Assembly (NCBI GenBank): GCA_013339765.2
Contig: CM023450.1
Location: 41,818,245-41,882,244, forward strand
Source: Haemaphysalis longicornis
Lineage: Eukaryota; Arthropoda; Arachnida; Ixodida; Ixodidae
Direction of reading: 5' to 3'
DNA: 64,000 bases
Under the pieces are notes generated by a model. That model saw nothing but the letters and a program-made list of their open reading frames with translations. It had not been told where the DNA came from and did no database searches. Shown in pieces: positions 45,552-60,344 of the stretch. The number at the start of each line of letters is the position of its first letter. The first letter of the stretch is position 1. The translations under genes and the position numbers were made by a program.

Positions 45552-46635
45552 TTCGTTTTGACCTCTTCGCGCGCCTTTATTTTGGCCTCGATTAGGGTGT
45601 CTAGATGCCACCCTACCATATCGCGGTTTTGAGCGAAAACGTAACACCATGGTGGATGTCTCGCCTTGTCATTTTGAGCTACCCACAAGCTGATTGACAA
45701 GAAGCTTTTATTTTTGTCACGCGGACTGCGACGGACGTAGAGGCTCACCAGGGTAGGCCAGGGTCGTGAACTCAATGCTTATCCACACCACAAACTGGTA
45801 TTCTGGGCTTGCAATTCAAGGAGGCCCATACTCTTGTCATTTTGGACTGTTCCAAAGCAGCCCCGTCCTTCCCTTTTTGCAGCTCTGTACAGCCCAGAAA
45901 CCGTTTTGGACTGGCGAATGTTTCTGCACAGCGGCCGCATCAGAGGGGAGCAAGGCGGGGTCGCGCTGGGTAGCAAAGCATCCCGCGGGACACTTCACTG
46001 CTCAACAATATCCCCTCCTGCCGTGTCTCAAAAAAATAATATTAATAATAAAAATGAAGGCCCCGTTGAAATGGCGAATCGACTTTACCACATGCGTCAC
46101 CGGGCTGGTGGCCATGTGAGGTAAGAACTGGGAAAGATACAACAGCCGCACGTGCCCCGCAAAAGAAGCTGAGAACGCCAGCGGCCTAGAAAGAGGGCAC
46201 CGGCATGCGCGTTTTCCGGGTGCATCTTTGCTCCAGTTTGCAGCTTCGGTCCGCTGTAAACAACGACGTGATAAGCATGGCCCCGTTTACTCCCGTCCGC
46301 TCAATTGGGCGCTTTCACACGTTGTGTCCCGTGACTACGGATCGGCCCAAAAGAAACAGCTACACGTGCCGCGATGGCAGCTGCCGCCTCGGATGAACCG
46401 ATTAGGTGAAGGAGTCGCCGCCGGCGAGCGAGCCCCTCTCCTCTCCCCAATTTCACTGTCGTCGCCACTTGTTGAGCGGCGCAAGCGGCGGCCGGCGGCG
46501 ACAACGCGGCGCATTGTGACTGGCTTCGTGTGCCGCGCGGACTACGACGGTCATAGAGACAGGCTGCTCAGTCGGGCCGTGGACGCGCTGCTTTGGCGGT
46601 GGGAGTGGCAGGAGTAGGGAACAAAAAATCGCGCA
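45552..46635 (+). promoter_or_regulatory. 5' flank and 5' UTR of the ACSL gene
   Basis: Composition changes from AT-rich to strongly GC/CpG-rich from about 46370, as at the first exon of a housekeeping gene. The frames seen here show only Arg/Ala low-complexity translation. No TATA box is visible. Confidence 0.5.
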
Positions 46636-46797
46636 ATGCTCAAGCTCCTCGGCTGCCGGTTGACCAGCGCGTGGGCCCGCTGGGGAAGCCAAAATGCTTT
46701 GCGGGCTTCTCCGCTGACGGAGCACTGCCGTTCTTGGATGAGCGCCGCAACCGCCAAAGACCGAAACCTCATCCGCTGTCAGTCAACGGTGCTGCCG
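46636..46797 (+). CDS. ACSL coding exon 1
   Basis: ATG at 46636; 54 codons ending LIRCQSTVLP at a strong donor CCG|GTGAGT. Confidence 0.72.
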
Positions 46798-49700
46798 GTG
46801 AGTACTGCGTGCATATCCGTGGCACGTGCGTGCAGGCTGCGCGGGAATTCGCAAATCGATACGTGTTTGCAGAACTTGCGGTTCGTCGCATGCGGTATCT
46901 CTGCCGGAGTGGTTTACGTACAAATCTTTTAGTGACTGTGCTGGAGGGAAACAGTGCCATGGGTCTTGACGGTGAAGTGGTTAAAGCTGTGTAAGCGGTG
47001 TTCTCAGCCGCTCAGCCAATGCGCCCGTGAATCTGTGAATCCGTCGTGGCGGGTTCAATGAGCCGCCAAACGAAAAGCTCGCGGAAAACGTGCTATCCCG
47101 CCGCTACGCTCGGTTTTCCGTGTAGTACAATCTCTCACGGTACTACCCGGCCGGATGACTGTCTGGCGTCTCCGGCGGAATCACACTCGATACTTCTTGG
47201 TATTTAAGTCTGCTAACGCAGCGGTAGCCAAATGCAACACGGGAACTCTGAAATCCACAGAACAGGGAGGATTTTGTGAAATGGTTCGTTTATTTGCCCG
47301 TGCAGAGCAGTTGTGAGCAATTCGTGCACAGTCCAACACTGCTCTCGCAATAGAAATTTTATGGTAAAGAAAAGCTCAAAATAAGTAAAAAAAAAAAAAA
47401 ACACTGAAGCTAGGAAACATTAGGAACTTGAGTTTTTGGGAAAGAACTCACTTTTGCGCAGCTTTTTTGTGGTAAAAATTGTTCCAATTGAGGATTTTGT
47501 ACATTGAAGATTCAGCTGTGCTGTAGTGGAGGACTGCGGGTTAATTTGGACCCTTGATTTGAAGCCTCCTGGATTTCCTCTAAATGTATTGAAACCTCGT
47601 ACACAGACGTTTTCCTCAAACAGGTAGATGGTGGCAGTGCAAGGAAGTACTGAGATTACGGATACAGCACGTGGACTAAAATATTGCAAATAAGAACAGT
47701 TTCCCAGCGCACAAAACATGCTATAAAAATGTGAATCGTTTGTGGTTTAGCAACCAGCGCTTGGAACTGATGCCGCAAGGTACAAATGGCGACTTGTGCT
47801 AGAAAAAGGGGCAGACTCACTGTAACCTGTCCGAAAAACAACGTTGCGACCAGCTCCCTAATGAAGACATGTTGTGGATACCTGTTATAAAGCATTTCCT
47901 AGCATAAATGTGCTAGTTCGTAATGAATAGAAAAATAGCAAACGTTGAATTAGTCAAATAACATTCCCTACAAGATTTTCAAGTTCTTAAATTGCAAGCA
48001 GTAGCTATGGAGCGGGTGCCTGATTAGAGTGAATATTAAATTCAATTTGTGTGTGGGCAACCTGCCAACTGCTACCAGTGAGAGCAGAAATATGCAACCC
48101 AGCCTTCTCTACGCACCTATTCATGCACTTGTAGTTGCTCTTCATGCTGTAACAAGGTTATGGTCGGGAATTCTCCAGCTACCTGGGCGTAAAAATTGTT
48201 ATGGCTACAGCTTAACACCTACAAAAGGAAGCGGTCATTTGCATCATATATTTAAGGACACAATTCTGCCATTGCACATTGCAACATCATAAAATCCAGC
48301 CCATTACTGACTTTTCAAAATGAAATGCTTGAATGGCTGTCAATACCTGTAATGATTACGTTATAAATGAGTGATAGAAATTGTAGAATCTCGCAAACGT
48401 CTGAGCGTAATTTTTCAAAGTTTCGGGGTATACTGAAGCTTCAGCAAGCTGTCGAGGCATTTTTCATACACATGCTGACGTGTTTGTGCTGTATCAATCA
48501 GGAACATGTTAATGTGACACATGCAGTTCCGGAAATCATTCATAGTGCAGTTACCTTGTGTGTACAGCTGGCCACTTCATTAATATCGCAGGAGCAATGA
48601 CCGGCAAGCGGGCTAATGCATTATCGTGATTGGAAATGGTGAAATGAGCTTGTAGTTGCATGTGCGGAATGGCAGTGCAAGCGTTGTCTGCTAGGCTGTT
48701 CCTCCAAGCCTGACAAATGCCCTTCTGTGGTAAATCAGCCAGCGCTATTGATTTTTTAGATGGGAAAAGCAACGATGTGCACTAAAGCTCATACGTGGAA
48801 TTGGCAGTTCACGTACTTTCCCCCATTTTTTTCCTTTCACTATGTGCTCTCATGAGGACACACACGGGTGCAATAAAGATGAGCGAACAAATTTTCTCTT
48901 TTACTTTTATTCTCATAGTGTGTGCTCATACACGTGTTACGACGATAAAAAAAGAGAAGGGAACAATGCGCACATGTAATCACTGTCACCGCCTGGCGAT
49001 GAACGAAGCCTGCTGATGAACAGCAAAACGGTATGTTTTGTGCTTGGAGGAATAGCCCAGCAGGTGACGTTCTCACTGTTGTGACCATTCTGTCCGCGCG
49101 GCCGCTCTCGCTCATTTCGCCCCTTTCCACCGTGATGAAATGCTGGCTAGCCCGCCTGTCAGTGTTACTGTTGCATATATCAGTAGATCTCTTTTCTTGG
49201 CATAAGTGTTCGACCAGGTTTTGCGTCAGAACTGTAATAACTAAAGCCTGCTACGACTGCTGGGAATGACTCGTCTCCCAACTAGAGGAATGACAGCAGC
49301 TGATCATGTTTGACAGCAGCTGGTCATGTTGGAAAATTTTCTATCCCCGCCTCCCCAAGGTTTTGGTTCTGTCGTTTCCGATTGCTGCTGACGCATGCAT
49401 GTTTTGAACCACCAGGAAAAAAATCTTGCAGAACATTTTGTGAGTCAGTGTTCCTTATGAATCCCTTCTTAGTATGGATCCCCATGAATCCCCATGAAAG
49501 GCACATCGTTGGCATACATGCTGTAGAACTAGGTATGAATGTCTTTCTTTTTCAAGGCCTATTATTGTTTGCGAGGAGTTCATTCCTCTTGTGATGTCAT
49601 GCCATTAATTTTCCCAACTGCTGAAATGCATCGCTGTCCTGATGGGACACTAGGTAGTGTTTTTGTATTTTACGCCTTGTGCTTTTGCCAAAATTAAAAT

Positions 49701-52700
49701 AGCACCCACAGGCTGTAATGCTGTCTAAAAGCAGTATGTGCTGACACTTTTTTGTCTGAAAACTTTAGATAAAGTAGACTATTTTTGTCATATTGTGGAC
49801 AGGAAAAAAAAAAAAAGCAAGTCTACTGGGCATTCTGATAACTTCTAAATGTATTCATAAGTTGCCAGCTGCATGTGATGCCGTATTGCAAAAGCAAGGC
49901 ACATGCTTTATTTTGTTTTAAACACGTCGTGCATTACCTACCTTCAGCAGCTTCAAAAAAAAAATAGTTCATTTTACAGGGCACGATTTATGAGATTCCA
50001 TCTCTGCCCACTTTTGCTGACAAAAATGTTATTTACTTGTGTAGCTGCAGAGATGTTGCCAGTTAGACCATTGCTAAACTATGTACTAAGTACCGATGAT
50101 TCCAATGTTGGCACAAAGCTGTTTCACAAACTCGTAGAGGAACTAGTGAATGGTCTTGGTACGTTTTGGTACGTCTTGGCACGTTTTAGAATATTAGTGG
50201 TATCTGTAGTTATTCCTCTGTTACGTGTGCTGCGATACCATAGCAAGCTTGTGGCCCTTTGTCATAAATGGGGAACTGAACGCTCCAGGAGTGTTCTCCC
50301 TTGTCATCTTCCATCATTTATCGGTGACAAGATCATCGAAACTCGCTGGCGTTGGTGGATGTAAAGAGCTCCTTTTGTGGCAAAAGGATTCTTTCTCCTT
50401 GGGTTTCTTTTTATTTCTTCAACTGAGACTCGGGCTCTTGCTGGATGTTGTGGGAAGTGCTTCGGAGCATATTAGATTCCCTTTGTCTGCTGTGCAATTT
50501 CCGCTAATGCAGTGCGAAATTTTGCTATTTCTGTCAACACTGGATCTGGTGGGTGTGCATAGGCTGCACAGATACGTGAGACTTCTGGCTGCTTCCATCT
50601 GTAATGATGGAAGCAGCCTTGCCATGACACAGTGAACTCTCATTTAAGCGGCATGGCCTGTGGTGTTGGCATACCAAGACAAAGAGATGACGAATGCAGG
50701 GGAACAGAAAGTACGGGCAGTGGCCCTCATTTACGGACGCAGAGAGCGGCACAACTTATGGGATGTCCTAGATTTGCTGCTCCGATGTCATTAACCACAG
50801 GAAAGAGATGTCTGAGCATGCATGGTGCAGTACAGGTTTGCCCCCTTGTCAGGCACAACTGAGGTACCTTTGCAAGCATTCAAGATGATTCGCACTTCAC
50901 TTTATTTAAATGCACATGTTTCAAACACAAAACACTGTCCTTCCTTTTTTTTATGACAACTCAACTGCTACATGGAGCACATTACGTGCTTGAACAATGT
51001 TTTTTTTTTCTGCAATGGGCAACGAATGCACGTAATTTGAAAAACATTGCATTCTAATCCATTTATAATTTGCCTACAAAGACCTTTATTCCTGAATTTG
51101 ACAATTAACATGTAGTTACTTTATTTTACTTTACCTTGTAGAGGCAATCAGGCATCCGGTCTTATCGCTTACCCTGCTACATCTCGATGAACAGATTGAC
51201 CACGGCTATTTATTTGCAGCGAAACTTCACGCATGCTGCGATGTTGACCTGGGACCATTGTGTCCGATTTTCCGCTTGAAGCCGTTTTGTCTAGGGCCAC
51301 TTTGTCAGGTGCCGTATTGGAGCGATCATCCCTATACTAAGGGCCGGACGTGAGCGAACACTTGTGACAGTCGCGTTGCACTTGCTCAATGTACGTTTTG
51401 GGCATGTGATTGCCCTTCGGTTATTGCCTAACATGAAAGAGAAGGCCAGCTCGTGTGTCGATGCCTCTTGTTTTGGAGCCATCTCACATAGCTCTGAAAG
51501 TGAGCTTCACACTTTTTTTTAGTCACATGCCTGTAACAGTTGGTTGTTTTTACGGGTTTTAAGGGAGAATGGGTTCTCGTTGTAGCCTGCACGTATTTTT
51601 TGTTCTACGTACATTAGTTTTTGTTGCATGCTTCTCCATATGAACTGCACGTGCACCGTTTACGTACGTAGCAAGTGCGTGCATCGATGTGTTTGATGGG
51701 TGAATGCCCAGCCACACAATTTCTACGTGTGTCACAGCTGTTACAAGTGATGTGGCATTTTCGTTGCAGCTGGCAGGATGCTCAGTCAGGTTCAAAGTGC
51801 GTGCATAACAAAAGTTTCAGAGATGTAGGTCGCTTTCTGTGTCCCCTCTTTGGGTGCTGCAAAATGGCATAGCCTCCTTTTTTAACGACTACAATCTTTC
51901 TTGGGCTACTTAAACACAGAAATTTTGGACTGTCTGTCTGTCAGTGACTCGATTCAGCCACCCGGCCAAAGTGAAAAAAGCTGCGCAGTAGTCTTATGTA
52001 CTCACTGCCAAATCTAAGCGTTTAAGTCTGGAGTTAATGTTCATACTTTTGTCAACATTGTTGAACAAGAACAAAACATTACGCAAATATTAAGCAGAAA
52101 ACCAATACATGAGTGATATCTGCAGTGTTCTTTTATTAAACAATTTACGGATGCTTGTTTTTTGCGATAGCAAATAAAATACTATATCAAGTGCAGAAAA
52201 CCGTCACCTGCTGTTGCCCGCGCTACCTGGCGGCATTTAAAAAAAATCAAACTGCAACACCAACGAGAGGTTCCACTAGATAGGTTCCACGTTCCACTTG
52301 GAATGCTCGTGGAGTAGGGCAACGTGGTCCTATAAACGTTGTATTAGGGTGCCTCGATTCCCGCGCGTCTCAGCCATACGGCAGCGCTGGCATCAAGGCA
52401 CCAGACTTAGAGCAGTGGAACGTGGTAAATTTAAATTGACTTGAGCAAACCTCTAGCGTGTTATCTTGGGATGAATGAGACGAGAGGAACAGCATAAGAG
52501 GTGAGCGGGAAAGAGAAGGGAGGCATTTACTTGCCAGGGGCGCCAGTTGACTATCGTCTCCCGTTGACATTTGCAATGAAAGAAGCAGATACGCAGCCAA
52601 TTTTTTTAGTTGCTATACACGGGCCCTTGGTAACATGGAGATTTCTTAGGGCCACAATGATGGTGAATGTTTGAGAATCGCTAAAGACAGGACGAGGGGC

Positions 52701-55700
52701 AGAGTGCTGAACATGATCAAAAATGAGATGGATGCTTCCAAAATCGTTATGTTGATGTACCAGGAACAGGAAAGTACAGAAAATGTTTTTATGTGCTTAT
52801 GTGGCATTAAAATGTTAATTCTGCACATTGAACTTTTTTTTTTCTTTTTTTTCATAAAAGGGGAAGGGGTCAGAGGTGTGGGGATTGTTGTGTAAACATA
52901 AATTCTCTAAAAATGTGTGGGAGGATTAGGCATGTTAAAGTGCCTGGGAAATGAAATGTGCATTTTAGTTATTCTGGTTGTTCAAGGGGTATTTTGAAAG
53001 AGTATTGAAATAGTCTGATTTGTTGATGGGGTTTGATGGTTACATGCCTATCTGGTTTGCTCGGTGGAAACAAAAAACGTAGACTAACAAGATACCTGGG
53101 TGTGCTGGTTGTAGATGTACACTGTGTGGAAAATGCAAAGAAACTACACAGACGAGTATTGTTTCTGTGCAACTTCTTTGCGTTGTTGTAAATTGCTGTT
53201 TTTACGGTATCTATAAAGAGACCCATAGGTCTGAGGTTTTCTGCACCCAAGAAAGAAACATCCGAAGATTTAACTAGACCTCCATTATGATGCCCGAATA
53301 AGCCCAGCAGCTGTAAAGGAAAATTTGAATTTTAATATTCGATAGGATGTTTATACACTAGGCATATAATAACTCAAGACAGTGCTTCTTTTTTTAAGTT
53401 GGCAAACTTCAGTAGTTAACATACCACTCATTTTCCTAAATTTGCATGCCAAGTTTATGCTTTCAATGGTTTTGCATTTAATGGCAAATATTTGACATCT
53501 TCAAGCAAGCAGTTTAGGGCTGCTCAAATTTATAAATGTGCCTCTTTGGTGAGAAACAAAAACAGTTGAGTTCATGAAATATTTTTTAATTTTCACATTT
53601 CACGCATGCCCCTTGAAAAAACAAAGGCCTTGTTTTGCAGTCGCATCGAAGTTTGAGAAAGCCTTAAACAATGGGCTCAGGCACTGGGGGTATTGCATAA
53701 GTAAAACTACAGGCTTGATATATTGTTATAAATTTGAATAATCGATGCCTCTGTTCCGCCTCACTTTAGGAGTCTACCTGCCGAAACGCATTGAAGACAG
53801 TGCATGCAGTACTAGAAAGGAGGCCTTTGAGAAATTATAGTTTACCTTGGGCTCACATCATCTGCCCTGATCAAAAAAGTTAATTTTAATTTTTTTATGA
53901 ATTTATACTGTTAGTTATATAGTTTGGTTGTTTGCCACTGTCTTCAAGTTTAATCTATTTTTCCGCAGAGTTCTGTATGTTTACCTGTGGCCGAATACGA
54001 TGTGTGCTTAACTGGTTAATTAAGCTTATTGCTTCCAGAATACCATATATTTTTATATCCTGACAGGGCCCATTTCCAACAAAAATAAGTGCTAGAAAGA
54101 AAGTGTGTACCTGTTTTACCCTAACTTTTTCCCAAACCTCCAAATTTCTTCTTACTTTAGAACACTGGGTAAAAAGGGCCTCAGGTCATCACAAATATGG
54201 TATTCGTGTGGCCCAAGTTAAATTTTTCCCGTTTAGAAGAGTACGAAAGATCAGATCCTAAAAAGCACTTCTTGACAGGTGCACTTATTTACAATTTTAT
54301 TATACTTTGTTATTTTAAGTGTGCTTTATCTCAGTGGTGCAAATTACTTTCCTCATGCTTCAAGCACTGCTGTCTGCAATGAATGCAAACTAACTGCCGG
54401 CAGTTGTGCAGTGTTCAGAATTTCCCCTAAATCTGGTCAATTAGTGTTCAGAATAGCACCTTTACACCCATCACATTGTGACGAAAAATTATCTCGGATT
54501 TCGAATTGGCAGATTTTGAATTACCACCGTTTCACTGATTATACCTGGCCTGGTTCGTTCTGGAGTAGCTCGCTTTGAAGAAGTATGACAGCTTTGGATG
54601 TACAAGCATTCAAAGGAGGCAAAGCCAAGACATATTATGTTGTTGCCCATTGAAGCATGTCTAGGGAAAATGGAATGCACTAGACGTGCCTCCTCCCCCC
54701 CCCCCCTTTTTTCCCTGCTGTCCTGCCCCTTGCATAGGTTTTTCCACCTGCATGTCTGAGTTGGTGGCATTTATTACCGGTGCCGTATTGTGAGTGCATT
54801 TTGTTTTGTCTTGTCTCTGGGCTCCAGGGTCCAGAAAAGGTGAGAGTGGGCAATGGCAGTGCTGTGCCGGATAACGGAATAACGACGGTGTACGAAGCCC
54901 TCCTAAATGGACAGCGGATGAACGGCAAGTACCTACGCAGCCGCTACACTTTAAGTTAACAAAAGTGACGCTTGAAATAAATATATATAAAAGCGAAGCC
55001 CTTGCGCCCCTCACACGAGCAGCAGCAGGTCTGCTGTGCAGCTGTTTGCGACCACAGAGCTGCGTTTTTCTAACTGCCGTGGATTGTTGTATGCAGTATA
55101 AATGCTTAGTGTGCTTATTTGTCTGACGGGTTTCCTGCAGTCTGTCGGATGAAAAGTGGACTCGGGTCAGGGCGTGCAATTAGTGGGCCTGCTCTTTCGT
55201 TCTACCACTAAAATTTATTCGTGTATTGACCGAATCCACCTTACAAATTAATACGAGTTGCTCATTTCAATGCTCGATTTTTTTTTTTTCCCTTTCTTTC
55301 CACCTTTTTGTTCAATGAGGAATCCGTCAGGCTTACACAGCCTGCACTGCTTTAGTACGGTGATTGCAAATGTGCCTATAGCAAGTTCGTTGTGATCTTT
55401 TAATTTTTTGCACCAGCTGCATCTTTCAAAATTGTCCTGCTACAAAAAAGCAACATTGCATCTCTTTAGCTTCTACTTTGATATGTGCAGTTAGTTTTCT
55501 TTTTTTTTTTTATCATTTGAAAACTTGTGTGAGGAGGATTTGCGTGCCTTTAGTTCAGAACTTGGAAACAGAATGTCGACCTTTGGGGCAATCCTCAGAG
55601 TAGGGTTTTCTAACGTGGTGTACAGAGCTGGGTATGGATGGCTACTGTCGCCACTGCGAGTAGATGAACATTGCATGTGCTCCTTGCATACATGCACCTC

Positions 55701-58700
55701 TTGTAAAGTGGCAATGCAAATTCAGTGGTAAGCGTACGAACACAGGCCTTCTCCCTCACTTCCGGCCAGCTTCCCAAATCAGCTAGCAAGGAAGCAACTG
55801 TGTTGTTCTGACGGGTAAACAAGCGGCAGAAATTGTGGGCGACAACTGGCAACGGACGCGTGGGGTAGACATTGAAATACACTGCGTAGAATGGCGGCCT
55901 AAAGCATTAACTTGAGCAAGCTCCTAGAAAATAAATATTATATACTTTTGTTTATGTTGGCTGAGGGTGCACAAAGTAGGTGACAAAAACAGTGTTAAAG
56001 GAACGTATAGTGATGTGTGTTGAGAGTACTTTCTTTCACCCTGTGGTTATGCTGGTTTTTTCGCCAGAGTGTAAACCAACTGACTGAAATTGCTGCCTTT
56101 ACTGAAGTCTTCTTTAGGTGCCCTTAAATTGGCTCGAATAGCGGTCGCAGATGCGGATGACATGGCTACTTGGGGGTGATGGTGGTGGTACCAGAAAGAT
56201 GGCTCATACCCACTCAGGGGGATGGGCCAGGAAATGGGTGCTTTACCCAAAGAAATTATGTAGGTTTTGGGGGAAAAGAAAGATGTTTAAATATTAGAAT
56301 GGATTAGCAGTGGATGACTACAGAAATAAAAGTTAGGAGATTATAGACAGAAGTGAAAAACGTAAAAAAAAAACATGAAAATTAAGAAGTAAGTATAACT
56401 TTTTCTTTCTGCTGCCATTGACTTGGGCTTTGTCTTCTTAACTCCGGTAAAATGGCGGTCGGTCTGTGCACAAGTGGCGCTATCTGCACCCTACTTGAGG
56501 TGCACTTCAGGCACCTGGCTGAAGTGTCGTGCTGTCTGCTTGCGGCACTTTGCTATCAGCAAGGGGTAAATGTTATGATTGGGGAGAAGTAAATATGACA
56601 GTACATCCAAGACAGTCAACAAGGATGAAGCTTAAGGTTCTTCTAACTTGAGACATTCAGTTGAAAGGAGACATATAAATGGAGGAAAGACTGCCGCGTG
56701 AACAAGTTAAGCCTGGTGTGTTGCACCTATTCTTCCGCGTGTATTGTGTAAAATTGCGTGCTCGTCATTCAGTGTTCAGTAGTGCATTTCACACGTGTAG
56801 AGTGTCAAATGGGCCAGACACGCATTTGCTGGCAGGCTGAGTTGGGGAGTGACTCTCCTTATTTTAGTTACATCTTGGTTCTGTGATACACACACACTAT
56901 GCTATTACCTTAATGCAGTCCTATGGGGGTACACGTTTAAGTAGTAAGATAGCCCCAGAAAGAAAAAAAAATAAGAAGCATTACATTCATGAGGAGCTGT
57001 AGTATTGAGAGATTCTTGTAACCTTTTTAAATGTTTAAAACAACTTTATTTGGTCAAGCAGGCAATAGAAGACTGTGCAGTCTTGTGCAGAGTTGTGTCA
57101 TAAAGGTGAGAAGGCAGATTTTGTCCATTTATTAATCAAGCAAGCTTCATTTTTTTTTTTCCATTCCATTTACTAATGCAGTTATCCAGGTGACTGTTTT
57201 CCCCCCTTTCCGTTTTGTAATATCATTATTCAGCTGCGATTACAAATGGGGAAGTTACATCAAAGTCAAGTTTAGTATGTATGCGCAACAAAGGAGGGCT
57301 GAACTGCAAATCACATCAAAAGCGTAACAGCCAACTTTTTTTAGGGGTAAAAAAGGTTGGGCAAAGAGAGAAGGGACAGGTGGCCGCTAATCGTTCCGTC
57401 CGCTGCTACTTCTTCTTCCTCTATTTCTGCTTCAGCCTCTTTTTCTTTATCCCCCCCCCCCCCTCTTTCCGAAAATTTGCTGGTCCAATCCCCACAATCT
57501 TTTTCTGCAGTAGGTACATTCCCCTCCGTGAACGTACCTTGCTTCAACTACCATAGGAGGAGGCTTAATTCGCATTATTAGACACCGCAAGTTTCTGAGA
57601 TCTATTTTGGGGGGCAAAAATTAGTGTTACCCCAAGATCTCTTTAAACCTTGCGACAGTTGCTTTCACCATCCAGCCCCATTTGGCTGCTGCAAATGAAC
57701 CGTCAGTCAGCTAAAAAATAAGAAATTAAGAACTGGGGAAAGACTTGTTAGCTTAGCATGTTCTATGCGTTAATTTTTTTTTTTTTTAGTGTGCATTCTG
57801 AAGTACTGGGCTCCAATCTGTGCTAAACCTTGGGGTCAGTTCTGACTTGCCGTTCTTCCGAGTTACGGTAACAACAGTGATAAACACGTAGCAAAAAAAG
57901 CGTTTGATTCTGTGCCAATCTTTTTCTTCCACAATTTCGCTTCTCCAGTTTGCACGCACCTTGCTGTTCTCTGGAGCAAGGGTCAGAACGAAATCGAGAT
58001 ATTCAAATACAGGCACTTGAGACGGCTTATCTGCTGTACAGGGGAGAAAAAAATGCTCCAGATCAGTAAAGAGAGAACCCTAGGGTGTGAGCATTATTCT
58101 GCGATATCTTCGTGGCAGTAAAGTCAGTAGAGCGCCTTTGCTCAGGGCAGAAAATGCTGCCACTTGATGCTTGACAGTGATTAATTCCAGGACATGTGGC
58201 GCGTCACTCATGCTTATCTCAGAGATAGCAGAGCACTTCAACTTTTCACGCTCTTATCATTTATTTCCGGATTTCATATCGTGCTGCACCCGCTTCGAGT
58301 TACGTAAAGCCTTGCGTTTCAAAAGTTGGTAATGCTTACACTGTGTCAGGAGAGATGAGGTTGAAAAAACAAGTAAAGGACGATTCTCAGAGCGGCAAAG
58401 ATTTTGTCGGGGTGGATCTTGCATAACTGGGGCTGCTTTGAATGAACCCATCTCACAAAAATAGTTCCACACCCTCTTTTGACTTTGAATGAGAAAAAAA
58501 GACAACGTTCCTGTATTGAGCGTAATTTTGTTCTGAAATGCAATGCAAGTCTTGTCGATTTTCAACTAGTCAAATTTAGCCTAGCTTGCTTTTAACTTGA
58601 GCTACAATTTTTGAAACTATACAGCAAGGCAGGTGTTTCTTTTGACACATTAAAAAAAAATAAAGAAAGGAAATTAAGGCGTAGAGCCACACTTCTAGTC

Positions 58701-60246
58701 TATTTGGCAAAATGTTATTAAACAGTAAACACACACAAAAAGTTTTGGACAGAGCTTGAACATAAAACAATGTATCCCAAAATACGCTTTCAAACACTGG
58801 GACTCTGATTATCAATCTTGGACTCACCACAAATAGTTTGCGGGTAGCCCTAGGGCTCTGCTAGCCATTGAAATGTGGGGAAAAAAATTTTGGAGAGTTC
58901 AAGACTGGTGATAAAAGCATCCCACTTATCTTTTCTCAATTTTGATAGTGTTCTGTCGGCCACTGCCAGCCTTTTCACACTAGCCGCCTTTGTGGTTTTG
59001 CCTTGTATTCTCCTCCTGTGTGGTTTTTACACTGGAGCCCACTGTCACCTAGGTTCAAAGTTGCTAGAAAGCACAGGACATCCGGAAGCTCCTTAAACCA
59101 GATATGAGACTTTCTCTTTTGTTTCTGACAAAGACCTATGTATACGCCGTAGTATTATCTCGTATCCGGGTGTGTCTTATCTGTTAACATTGGGCAGCAG
59201 CGGGTAGCGATGCCCGGCCCTAGGTTCATACGGGTGCAACTCATTTGCACTTGCAAATCTCCATTGTTGGCTTTCTTGGCGTGCCATATCTCGGGGCTAC
59301 TGTGATTCAAATCTGTTGAACAGCAAGTGGCGTCAGCTCAGGACAGTCCATTCATTGCAGCATGTGCGCTCTATGAAGATCAAATTAAAACAAAAACAGG
59401 AGGTCAGCATCAGCAAATTTTTGTCGCACAAAAGGAAAGTGGGGAGCTTTGATTGCCACATCAGGCATCGCACGCTTCGGTGGCAAGGATAGTCATGACA
59501 GGCACTTTTCTGCCAAGGGAGAATGTAGAAGCAGCCGTATATGTGAACTTTTTGGGGCTGCCCTGGTGAAAAGTCGGCAAAGAACATGAGTGTGCACATG
59601 CATGGCTCCAACATGACATTTAGGCTTACCTGAATCGATTGTTCAACGCTATAAGTGATTTTCCTCGGAAGTTTATGGTAGACCTGGTTGGCAGTTCACT
59701 GTGAGGCAGAGCTGCACCAACATTCGAAAGCTTTCTATGCTGTGACTTTTGCCTGTTTCTGCAACACATCGCGGTCATTTTCATAAATTTGGTTTTTAAT
59801 GGATTATGGAATTTTGTGGATTCCAATCTTTAGACTTAGCAAAAACATCCAAATTGTCACAATGCTGACACGTTGATTGCCAAACAAATAAGGCGCGCTT
59901 GTTGAGAATTGTCAACTATTCAGGAACATAAAATTTTGAGTGAATGAAAATTCAAACCGTTTAGGTTTTACCACAATACGATATGAAATTTTTGGTATTT
60001 TTGAGAAATTGGGAGGCTGTTCTTTTCAGCTCCACACTGGAGCCACAACTCACAGCAGTCCAGATGGCTGAAGCTGTCACTAGGATCCAAGGAATCCTGG
60101 GTGATGGCTGAGTGGGAAGACAGTCCAGAACGCCTACCTTTCAGACTCGTTTGAAACAAAACCCTCCCCCCCCACTCAGATCAGGCCTCGTCCCGACAGC
60201 AAGAATAGAATCCCGGGAGCGAGCGCTCTCCTCCTTCTCTCTCTCC

Positions 60247-60344
<98 letters not shown>

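Larger units (their letters stand above)
46798..54827. other. ACSL intron 1, mostly unassigned
   Basis: AT-rich. I find a degraded SINE at 47516-47625 and a hairpin at 50587-50618. Several 60-150-codon frames (for example 49903-50364) show no family I know; a decayed transposon between about 48.5 and 51.9 kb is possible but not provable by eye. Confidence 0.4.

Noticed and set aside
44693..45775. 360-codon open frame on the minus strand, the longest in the window
   Set aside because: It is the antisense shadow of MRPS7, whose plus-strand frame matches a known family throughout.
46228..46617. 129-codon frame upstream of the ACSL start
   Set aside because: It is CpG-rich 5' flank/UTR sequence with Arg/Ala-rich translation and does not connect to the ACSL frame.
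49903..50635. Overlapping frames of 136-153 codons on the plus strand, and minus-strand frames over the same DNA
   Set aside because: No family recognised on either strand. A decayed transposon is possible but no ends or catalytic motifs could be shown.
51291..51872. Minus-strand words (for example RGHRKRP, Cys and His residues) recalling a THAP zinc finger
   Set aside because: The spacing and the other invariant THAP residues could not be matched; too weak to report.
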